27,431 bases of DNA from a virus, in the IMG/VR virus record IMGVR_UViG_3300037224_000012, positions 1-27,431 of that record. One strand, written 5' to 3'. Below the pieces are notes generated by a model that searched no databases, had not been told where the DNA came from, and saw nothing but the letters and a program-made list of their open reading frames with translations. Shown one piece after another: positions 21,543 to 27,431 of this stretch (position 1 is its first letter; the number at the start of each line of letters is the position of its first letter). Both the position numbers and the translations under genes were made by a program.

Positions 21543-22196
21543 TTATTCTCCTCCATTATCCCACCTGCATCTATCACACCATATCCCATCTACTTCATAA
21601 CGCATAGTACCGCCACATTTGCAAATGGCTCTCTGTTGACTCTTTTTTGGTTTAGGCTCACCTTCAATATCTTCCATTACTATTTGTTCAACCGCACATC
21701 CAACCCTAGACGAGTGCTCTGTCGCGAATACATGCCGCGATTTGTCCGGGTTTGTAGAGGAGCCAATATTATATCTCTGATTCCTCTTGCTCACTATACC
21801 AACGTTGTCTCCGCGCAATATTTCCTGCGATCTGATTATTACTATTTTTCCGTTTCTAATGCATTCCCAATAATGATTTCCATAATTATCCTTATATTTC
21901 AGGTATACTGCTTTGACTTTTCCGTAAGTCTTTCCAGCTTCCACCTTTGGCCGGGTATTTGTTATCCTTATCCATACTCTATAACTCTCAGTAGACTTTA
22001 AGATACATACTTTTTCAGTATCCGTATTAGATTTTGCTTTACATACTGATATATAATCACAATATGGACATATATTTATAACTATATCATTACTTATTAT
22101 TTTATTTAAATGCTTATCTGTGACATACTTATTTTGTAACCATGCATTATGTTCCAGTTCATATTTACTACAGAAATTTTTATTTTTATCACTCAT
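21543..22196 (-). CDS. Protein with two zinc-binding clusters, 217 residues
   Basis: The second ATG (22196) lies 6 bases after GGAGAG; the first (22202) would touch it. Near the N-terminus CPYC at 43-46 and Cys52 form one site; near the C-terminus CKCGGTMRY (192-200) and CDRC (207-210) form a classical zinc ribbon. The middle is beta-rich with YGKVKAVYLKYKDNYGNHYW and SQEILRGDNVGIVSKRN. Nucleic-acid binding is likely for such ribbons, but no family is recognised. Confidence 0.55.
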   Translation of the reverse strand: MSDKNKNFCSKYELEHNAWLQNKYVTDKHLNKIISNDIVINICPYCDYISVCKAKSNTDTEKVCILKSTESYRVWIRITNTRPKVEAGKTYGKVKAVYLKYKDNYGNHYWECIRNGKIVIIRSQEILRGDNVGIVSKRNQRYNIGSSTNPDKSRHVFATEHSSRVGCAVEQIVMEDIEGEPKPKKSQQRAICKCGGTMRYEVDGIWCDRCRWDNGGE

Positions 22197-22244
22197 CAAC
22201 ATCTCTCCGGCTTACTGGTATTTCCATTACATATACATCTCCCT

Positions 22245-22469
22245 TTATATTAGTATATAACTTTCTTGAACGTTCTTGCATCGCATGCACCGGTAAAACT
22301 TCTCTTGTTTTCCATCAGCTACTTTACCATAACTTATGAAGTGCGTTATCTGCATATTGCACCTCGGACAAAAGGTTATGGCCGACTCTTGGCGGGCCTT
22401 TAGAACATTTCGCCGGGTCTCTATGCTATGCTCATTTTTAATATAATAATCCCTCGAATATGTATTCAT
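22245..22469 (-). CDS. Zinc-ribbon protein (74 residues)
   Basis: CPRC at 34-37 and CMRC at 61-64 enclose a beta-prone segment (THFISYGKVADGKQEKFYR), a typical zinc ribbon of the transcription-factor type. The basic first 30 residues may contact nucleic acid. Its ATG overlaps the thyA stop in ATGA, so it is translated together with thyA. Confidence 0.6.
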   Translation of the reverse strand: MNTYSRDYYIKNEHSIETRRNVLKARQESAITFCPRCNMQITHFISYGKVADGKQEKFYRCMRCKNVQESYILI

Positions 22470-23170
22470 GATATTGCACCTCCATCTACTAAATGAACTC
22501 CATTAACCCGTTCAAATAACTTGTTGGCTTCAAGCATTCCATCTTTAAGACCGTATGCCAGTATGCACGCATCAGTTATTAGTGATACATAGATATGAGG
22601 TGCACTACTGATTGTTGTTATTCTTCCAATATCAATATGTCCTAGTACTTCCGTTGATATATACTTTGCCATCGCGGCTATTCCGTAAAAATTCTGAGGC
22701 CACGCTTGAAACATATCATTCGACCTGAAGTATACCGCCGTGCTTATTTTATCCCCGTATATCTTGAAGTCCATTAGCATCATACAGGGGGGATACTCAC
22801 TCATGTTATCTTGAACTGGTCGCCAGGTTATAGCTACTGCCTGCCTGCTTGCAGGATCGTTACGTAGCTTATTTATAACGCTATGTATTTGACCAAAGGC
22901 CTGCAACCTTGAGCCGTAGGTATAAACAAAACCACGATCATTAAACGGCTCTAGGTATTGATCTGCATAAAGCTCTAATTGATATTTATTCCACCCTGAG
23001 CCTTCAGGTATAATATCCTCCAACGGGTGAGATACCGACAGCATCAAAGGCTCATCCAGCTCTACAACGTACTGGTTATGATGAGGGATGTATTTTATAT
23101 CCCCCATACTAATAATCCTTCTTAAAGCTGGAGTCCAAACGTCGCCAATGGTCCTCCCTATTATCTCCAT
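22466..23170 (-). CDS. thyA: Thymidylate synthase ThyA
   Basis: The 234 residues carry the ThyA motifs: YGSRL (85-89), ASRQAVAITW (107-116) with the phosphate-binding Arg109, PPCMMLMDF (127-135) with catalytic Cys129, YFRSNDMFQAWPQN (147-160), and SSAPHIY (188-194). Asn160 is kept, which in this superfamily favours dUMP over dCMP. The short length and the FRSNDM..AW pattern resemble ThyA of methanogens rather than the bacterial form. It makes dTMP from dUMP with a methylene-folate or methylene-methanopterin donor. GAGG lies 14 bases before the start. It supports viral DNA synthesis together with PolB. Confidence 0.9.
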   Translation of the reverse strand: MEIIGRTIGDVWTPALRRIISMGDIKYIPHHNQYVVELDEPLMLSVSHPLEDIIPEGSGWNKYQLELYADQYLEPFNDRGFVYTYGSRLQAFGQIHSVINKLRNDPASRQAVAITWRPVQDNMSEYPPCMMLMDFKIYGDKISTAVYFRSNDMFQAWPQNFYGIAAMAKYISTEVLGHIDIGRITTISSAPHIYVSLITDACILAYGLKDGMLEANKLFERVNGVHLVDGGAIS

Positions 23171-23172
23171 GC

Positions 23173-23346
23173 TTATCTAGCCTCTTCAACAGATACTACA
23201 ACTCCAACGATATCAAGGGGATTGCGCTTTATTAAGGTATTCAGGAACTTATTAAGGCTCGCTCCAGTTACCATGTCAACTACATCAAAGTAGAGAGAGT
23301 CCTGAGTCTCCACCGCTCTGATTCTACCTAGAAATTCTACGCTCAT
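23173..23346 (-). CDS. Small unknown protein (57 residues)
   Basis: The ATG at 23346 follows GGTGAGTAGG and lies one base after the upstream stop; a longer in-frame reading overlaps that gene and is unlikely. The sequence is beta-rich (EFLGRIRAVETQDSLYFDVV, then DIVGVVVSVEE), perhaps a small OB-like or barrel fold. Function unknown. Confidence 0.5.
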   Translation of the reverse strand: MSVEFLGRIRAVETQDSLYFDVVDMVTGASLNKFLNTLIKRNPLDIVGVVVSVEEAR

Positions 23347-23347
23347 C

Positions 23348-23647
23348 CTACTCACCTTCATCGCTACCAGCTCCACAAGCCGGATTTCCACAGCTTCCAC
23401 ATTCATGCTCACCACAGTTATCAGTATCCGGTATGCTGTGATGGATTGCATCGGCTGCAGATAGCTTTGCGGCCTGGGCCTGCTCATGCAGGATATGCTC
23501 ATTTGCCAAAGATACTATGCAGTTAAGAAGATTATCATTCTTGCATCTGCATCTGCTAGCCTTGAATAGATCACATCCCGAGCATAGCGTTCTCTTGATT
23601 CTTTCATGCAACGATATAGCCATCATTTTATTTCCCATTTTATTCAT
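23348..23647 (-). CDS. Cys-rich protein with two clusters (99 residues)
   Basis: The first cluster has Cys22, 25, 33, 35 and 43 in a basic helix region; the second has Cys78, 83, 86 and 91 in an acidic Gly-rich end (CGEHECGSCGNPACGAG). Two zinc sites, or one Fe-S-like site, are possible. The start overlaps the upstream gene by 4 bases. No family recognised. Confidence 0.5.
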   Translation of the reverse strand: MNKMGNKMMAISLHERIKRTLCSGCDLFKASRCRCKNDNLLNCIVSLANEHILHEQAQAAKLSAADAIHHSIPDTDNCGEHECGSCGNPACGAGSDEGE

Positions 23648-23886
23648 TCCTCCTCATATTGTCTTACGAATCTGAATTTAAACATATTAATGGCACGATC
23701 CAAGTTATATGCTACATCAAAAGTAGTGTACTTATGGCCTGTTGCCGCAAAGAATCTTTCCATAGCATCATATTCCGCTGGCATTGCTAATTTTAATACA
23801 TCGACCACGAGCATACCTTGGTATTTTGCTATTTCCACAGTACCACGAGCTACTGCAAACTCGTATTTATCATAATGTTTAGTCAT
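23644..23886 (-). CDS. Unknown protein, 80 residues
   Basis: A mixed alpha/beta sequence with MLVVDVLKLAMPAEYDAMER and FKFRFVRQYEEE at the end. GGAGGAATG lies before the ATG, and both ends overlap neighbours. Function unknown. Confidence 0.5.
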   Translation of the reverse strand: MTKHYDKYEFAVARGTVEIAKYQGMLVVDVLKLAMPAEYDAMERFFAATGHKYTTFDVAYNLDRAINMFKFRFVRQYEEE

Positions 23887-23995
23887 TCATTCCTCCAAGC
23901 TTCCTTTTTTTTGCCTTTATCGCTTCTAGTTCTATAAGTGGTCCTGCATACATCGCCACTCTTTGACCTATGGATAAGTTTTTTTCCATCTTCAT
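23879..23995 (-). CDS. 38-residue basic microprotein, first gene of the thyA cluster
   Basis: ATG at 23995 with GAGGTAAA upstream. The product (MKMEKNLSIGQRVAMYAGPL, then a helix with EAIKAKKRK) is short and basic. The stop overlaps the next start by 8 bases. A TATA box at 24028-24037 lies about 35 bases upstream, so this is probably the first gene of a transcript. Confidence 0.45.
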   Translation of the reverse strand: MKMEKNLSIGQRVAMYAGPLIELEAIKAKKRKLGGMND

Positions 23996-24027
23996 TTTAC
24001 CTCAAATAGGTAGTATAGTAGAATGAG

Positions 24028-24037
24028 GATATAAAGG
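24028..24037 (-). promoter_or_regulatory. Candidate TATA box for the thyA cluster
   Basis: CCTTTATATC on the minus strand matches the archaeal TATA pattern and lies 33-42 bases upstream of the first start codon, leaving room for a short leader with the GAGGT site. It is in the only sizeable gap in this part of the window. Confidence 0.45.
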
Positions 24038-24051
24038 TTGCGGAAGGGGTA

Positions 24052-24075
24052 CCCTGAGCTAGATGTAGCTCAAGG
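24052..24075 (-). terminator. Hairpin directly after the PolB stop
   Basis: The arms CCTTGAGCTA and TAGCTCAGGG pair over 10 positions with one mismatch around a 4-base loop, beginning at the base after the PolB TGA. No T run follows; a second short palindrome GGGTACCC comes next. It may mark the 3' end of the PolB message or protect it. Confidence 0.4.
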
Positions 24076-26661
24076 TCAGAACCCTTCAAATGTTACATGC
24101 TTACCATTGAATCGACCCGTGGCGATATTGAAGTTTAACACTTTGAAAATTCTTTCCAAAGGTGGAGCTAGTTGCTTATTTATGTAATAGTCCTTATCGA
24201 TAGGCAAATTTTGTTCTATAACATAGTCTACTACTTCCGTTTTTGCAGTGGATTGCTTAACATGCTTATCGACCACATAGAACATAATCCGGTCTCCAAG
24301 GTGAATGCTTTCGTCTCCTCTAGCTTGTGCTCTCTTCAATGCCTCCATATGCATAGTTTTAACTTTATATTGGTCCACTGGTTTAGAGTACTTCTTACTT
24401 AGCACCAATTTGGCTAGTAGATCCGGGTCGTCAGTGACATATTGAAGCTTCGCGATCCGTTCGATCTGGGTTTTTGCATAGATTCCCGCCTTGGTTATGT
24501 CACCCTCATTTAAGAGAGTATCAAAAACTGTTGAAAGTGTCTCTTCCACATAATTGCACCAGTCTCTCCGGCGAGTCTCTATGCCTCGCTGCTTAATGGT
24601 ATATTTATCACCGTCTTCAGTTATTGCAATAGCGTACCTCTTTTTTGCAAGAAGTATACCACGTTTCCCGTATGCCTCGAATGCCAGGCTCATAGGTTTT
24701 GGAAGTAGTTCAGCCATTTCATCATGAATTGTTTTACCTATTCTGGTAGCATAGACAAACCTGTTAATATCAAACATCCGGTGATTCATTTCACCGTTGC
24801 CTACATGGATGAAAACGCTATCGGTATCCCCGGCTATTACTTTAAGACCTTTATGGGACTCTACTGTTTTCTTGGTTAACATTAGTGCATTCCGGCCTTC
24901 CTCCGTCACCTTGGCGGCAATGCTCATCTCAAACAGTCGACTTTTATCAAAGCCGAAGTACCCGTAAATTGAGTTTAGGAGTATCTTACATCCATACTGC
25001 TTGAGATTTAACTGAGCCTTAAGCTGCATATCGGTGGTGGTCTTCATCTCCTTTTTATAGGCAACTCTGGATTCATATAGCCTTTCTAAGATCTTAGGTA
25101 CTATCCCCTGGAAGTCCATCCTAAACTTAGCTTTCCCGTTCTCGTAGTATATGGTATCGGGGCTTAAGTTAAACGCACGCATAATCGAGGGATATAGGCT
25201 GGCAAAATCCATTATAACTATCCATTCCCATAGCCCTACTTCTGGCGGTAATACTAGACCTCCCTGGTATTGCACGCCGTCACTATCAGAGTATTCCTCC
25301 AGGTCTAAACCATCTAAAGTTTTCTGAATCTCCTTTAACTGGTTTTCATGCTCCTTTTGTTGCCCGAAAGACGGCCTCATAGGGATAAGTCTATCATACT
25401 TCTTGAATTCCCTTATCATGAGCATATCGATCATAGTGCTTTGGCCGCCGTTAAGGACATCCTGCAGTAGACACCCTGCCGCCTGAGCCAACGCTATGTA
25501 TTTGTCTAGCAGTTGCACCTTGTTTAGGAGTAGTGGCATTAACTCGGCGTCGCGCCTGGCGTATTCTATCATCCTGGGCCATTCATCGCTTTCCCATACC
25601 CTACGCATCTCTGAGGGCTTCATATCCAGCTTTTGTACCTCTAATAGCTGTGACGCTACATACTTAAGGGAATACTCCTTGAGGGGGTGTTTGAGGCTTT
25701 TAAACTCAGTAGGATTTACATGCTTCTTGATGAGGGGTAATAGATCTAAGTGAATCCGGCCCGGTATTTGCCAGGTGGTTTTATCTGGGCTTTCCCTGCA
25801 GAACCAGCTTCGGCCATTTCGACCCATATCATTCTTTAGTGATACTATATTTAACCTATCAGTGATATAGCCCATATCAAACTCATTGCCGTTGTAGTCT
25901 ACGATAATATCCGGGTCGTAGTCGTGAACTATTTGCTCCAGGTAGTCTAGTAGTTGATCCTCCCTCTCGAAGAGTCTAAGATACGGTGGTACTTGGCCTG
26001 GCATACCGTCTAATACGTCCGTGGCGCTCATTTTATGTACTGCCAGTACCATAGAGGCCCGGCCCTCAAAGAGTGGCTCAAATGCCAACGTAGCAATTAT
26101 AATACTACATTTATCTGCAGTCGGGAATCCACCTGTTTCAGGTATTTCTGTTTCAATATCCAGGCCCATTACCCGAAATGGCAAAATGCTTTCATCTTTT
26201 AGTACCTTAATCTCTTGGTAAGTGCATCTTTCTCCAGGTACTTCAATCCAATCAAAGCCTTTAATCCCTAGATCCACCATGAACCTATTCTTAAATAGGA
26301 TATCAGCCTCATAGACTTCTTTGACATATCCATCAGTAACTAGTCGCTCCCTGAAGTCCCTGGTATCTTGTGGATTAGTATAATTTATCACATATACTTT
26401 TCTAGGCCCTTCTTGGTATCCCATCGGAAGATATCGACTTACTATATTTATACTTAACTGAGGATATTCGTCCTCGATAATTATGCCTTCCTCATCCTCG
26501 CGACCAATATGCATAGGTAGCGCATAGAAGTATGGCCTAAAGCCACTAACATTTATTACCTGAGACTTACCTTCAGAGTCTTTCCCAAAAATTTGAATAA
26601 TTGGCTCTTTGGTCCTAAAATTGGTGTAGTAACTTACGTCTAAAATCTGGATTTTTACCAT
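24076..26661 (-). CDS. polB: Family B DNA polymerase
   Basis: The 861 residues contain the full set of motifs. Proofreading: Exo I GLDIETE (166-172), Exo II YNGNEFDMGY (256-265), Exo III YARRD (367-371). Polymerase: YxGG linker YQGGLVLPP (465-473), motif A DFASLYPSI (485-493), motif B KILLNSIYGYFG (559-570), motif C GDTDSVF (611-617), and KKRY (673-676). The N-terminal domain begins with a typical FRPYFYALP strand (41-49). No intein interrupts the motifs. GGTGAGGT precedes the ATG, and the start overlaps the upstream microprotein. It likely replicates the viral genome by itself or with host factors. Confidence 0.95.
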   Translation of the reverse strand: MVKIQILDVSYYTNFRTKEPIIQIFGKDSEGKSQVINVSGFRPYFYALPMHIGREDEEGIIIEDEYPQLSINIVSRYLPMGYQEGPRKVYVINYTNPQDTRDFRERLVTDGYVKEVYEADILFKNRFMVDLGIKGFDWIEVPGERCTYQEIKVLKDESILPFRVMGLDIETEIPETGGFPTADKCSIIIATLAFEPLFEGRASMVLAVHKMSATDVLDGMPGQVPPYLRLFEREDQLLDYLEQIVHDYDPDIIVDYNGNEFDMGYITDRLNIVSLKNDMGRNGRSWFCRESPDKTTWQIPGRIHLDLLPLIKKHVNPTEFKSLKHPLKEYSLKYVASQLLEVQKLDMKPSEMRRVWESDEWPRMIEYARRDAELMPLLLNKVQLLDKYIALAQAAGCLLQDVLNGGQSTMIDMLMIREFKKYDRLIPMRPSFGQQKEHENQLKEIQKTLDGLDLEEYSDSDGVQYQGGLVLPPEVGLWEWIVIMDFASLYPSIMRAFNLSPDTIYYENGKAKFRMDFQGIVPKILERLYESRVAYKKEMKTTTDMQLKAQLNLKQYGCKILLNSIYGYFGFDKSRLFEMSIAAKVTEEGRNALMLTKKTVESHKGLKVIAGDTDSVFIHVGNGEMNHRMFDINRFVYATRIGKTIHDEMAELLPKPMSLAFEAYGKRGILLAKKRYAIAITEDGDKYTIKQRGIETRRRDWCNYVEETLSTVFDTLLNEGDITKAGIYAKTQIERIAKLQYVTDDPDLLAKLVLSKKYSKPVDQYKVKTMHMEALKRAQARGDESIHLGDRIMFYVVDKHVKQSTAKTEVVDYVIEQNLPIDKDYYINKQLAPPLERIFKVLNFNIATGRFNGKHVTFEGF

Positions 26662-26822
26662 AGAAATACCTCACCAGCTAACCGGGCCATGTATCGGTTT
26701 TTTACGGTTTGATACCATGATTCCCGGCATTGATTACAATCGGGCTGAAGCTCTCCGAAAGTATCCGTAAACTCGGAGTCATCCTTTTCATCTTTGCATA
26801 CTACGCATATCGATCTTCCCAT
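26655..26822 (-). CDS. CxxC microprotein overlapping the polB start (55 residues)
   Basis: ATG at 26822 with GGAGGA 5 bases upstream. CVVC at 6-9 and CNQC at 29-32 fit a zinc ribbon with a helical basic tail (QTVKNRYMARLAG). The stop TAA overlaps the polB ATG by 7 bases, and the polB ribosome site lies inside this gene, so the two are probably coupled. Function unknown. Confidence 0.6.
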   Translation of the reverse strand: MGRSICVVCKDEKDDSEFTDTFGELQPDCNQCRESWYQTVKNRYMARLAGEVFLW

Positions 26823-26847
26823 AACATTCCTCCAAGAAAAAAAATAT

Positions 26848-27054
26848 TTAGATACCGTATCCGGCCCTGGTGCTGCAGGTCGCGCTTGTTGCTAATGCGC
26901 TAGCAATCCACTTTATCCAGTATTCGATTAAGCTGATAATCATTACAGCCACGAATACTATTACACCCATGCTTATCAAGGCCATGAGGAGACCTATTAA
27001 GTCCCATACTAAATTATAGGTACCATTAAACCCATACCAAAATGCTTCCATCAT
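26848..27054 (-). CDS. Small membrane protein (68 residues)
   Basis: Residues about 16-48 are strongly hydrophobic (LVWDLIGLLMALISMGVIVF onward), with room for one long or two short membrane helices, and a second amphipathic part (YWIKWIASALA). GGAGGT from the end of the upstream gene serves as ribosome site for the double ATG. Function unknown. Confidence 0.55.
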   Translation of the reverse strand: MMEAFWYGFNGTYNLVWDLIGLLMALISMGVIVFVAVMIISLIEYWIKWIASALATSATCSTRAGYGI

Positions 27055-27058
27055 TGTT

Positions 27059-27403
27059 TTATACCTCCACTACAAACTCACCATGCCACGCTTCTTCTAA
27101 TTTGGCGTTGCCTTCTTTCCTGATTTTGCCTAATCTGGTTCCTGCATCGATCATTAAATCGTTGAACTTCTGCAGTTCCTCGATATTCATTAAGTCACCA
27201 GAATAAAGATACCGTGTTGGTCCCTGGCCCTCGGCATATACCACGCCGCGCCCGGCGGCATTAAGTCTAACATATGTCCCGCCTTGCACATATTCGAGAG
27301 GCAAATCCTCGTATAATAGAACGTTTTTTTGTCCCAAATATTGCACCATTTTAACGCCTTTGACCACGATTCTCTTAAATTCAAACTCCATAGCTTTTAA
27401 CAT
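27059..27403 (-). CDS. Unknown protein, 114 residues
   Basis: ATG at 27403 with GGAGGT 5 bases before it. The N-terminal half is beta-rich (VKMVQYLGQKNVLLYEDLPL, GGTYVRLNAAGRGVVYAEG) and the C-terminal half is helical (MNIEELQKFNDLMIDAGTRL). No Cys and no membrane segment. No family is recognised. Confidence 0.5.
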   Translation of the reverse strand: MLKAMEFEFKRIVVKGVKMVQYLGQKNVLLYEDLPLEYVQGGTYVRLNAAGRGVVYAEGQGPTRYLYSGDLMNIEELQKFNDLMIDAGTRLGKIRKEGNAKLEEAWHGEFVVEV

Positions 27404-27404
27404 A

Positions 27405-27431
27405 TCATACCTCCGCCCAATATAGTAATGA
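27405..27431 (-). CDS. Possible C-terminal end of a further upstream gene
   Basis: One minus-strand frame is open from the window edge and ends in TGA at 27405-27407, overlapping the next gene's ribosome site (SLLYWAEV then stop). This fits the overlap style of the region, but only nine codons are visible. Confidence 0.25.
   Translation of the reverse strand, partial: SLLYWAEV

Noticed and set aside
22195-22233. 12-codon frame upstream of the two-cluster zinc protein
   Set aside because: It has a weak ribosome site and encodes only MEIPVSRRDVDE; too short to support.
23344-23502. Longer N-terminus for the 57-residue protein
   Set aside because: It would overlap the Cys-rich gene by 155 bases, while an ATG with a good GGTGA site lies directly after that gene's stop.
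24030-24075. TAGCTCAGGG stretch resembling a tRNA D arm after polB
   Set aside because: No acceptor, anticodon or T arm can be drawn around it; the bases form a simple hairpin instead.
1-27431. CRISPR arrays, insertion sequences, integrase or attachment sites
   Set aside because: No regularly spaced repeats, transposase, recombinase or matching direct repeat beside the tRNA was found by reading.

Overview
This window looks like the structural half and part of the replication module of a tailed (siphovirus-like, Caudoviricetes) virus of an archaeon. Every intact gene reads on the minus strand, so transcription runs from right to left. The archaeal assignment is inference from four things: GGTGA/GAGGTG ribosome sites with frequent GTG and TTG starts, TATA boxes of the TTTATATA type, a ThyA of the methanogen-like type (FRSNDM..AWPQN), and many very small zinc-ribbon proteins. 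A methanogen or a relative is the likeliest host, but the sequence does not fix this.

Layout in transcription order. (1) 27431-24076: small unknown and membrane proteins, a CxxC microprotein, and a complete family B DNA polymerase with exonuclease and polymerase motifs. (2) 24075-20652: a hairpin and a TATA box, then a tightly overlapping set of small genes around thymidylate synthase ThyA. (3) 20643-20562: a tRNA-Leu(UAA) gene. (4) 20541-15047: packaging genes (terminase small subunit, small genes with an internal duplication, terminase large subunit, a chimeric mini-ORF, portal, MuF-like head protein). (5) 15060-11985: an unusual accessory block with small Cys-rich proteins, a secreted Thr/Pro-rich protein, a DDAH/arginine-deiminase-fold enzyme, a phosphatidylserine-decarboxylase-like protein, and a small protein that carries the N-terminal peptide of the capsid protein. 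(6) 11992-7872: a zinc microprotein, a DUF2213-type protease fused to a scaffold with an internal start, two paralogous decoration-like proteins, the HK97-fold capsid protein and a beta-repeat protein. (7) 7748-301: connector and neck genes, a second secreted protein, a major tail protein, a larger paralogue of it, and tail assembly chaperones G and G-T joined by a -1 frameshift at a CCCAAAC heptamer, ending in a strong terminator. The tape measure gene presumably lies beyond position 1.

Two plus-strand remnants of HNH-AP2 homing endonucleases lie at gene junctions: an HNH half at 66-277 and an AP2 half at 15646-15768. With the portal/terminase chimera, the shared capsid N-terminus, the paralogous tail and decoration proteins and a 35-bp repeat near terS, they suggest a morphogenesis module repeatedly reshaped by duplication, recombination and homing elements. 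The most unusual content is the enzyme pair at 12257-13896 inside the head genes, which may modify a lipid headgroup or a small guanidino or amino compound.
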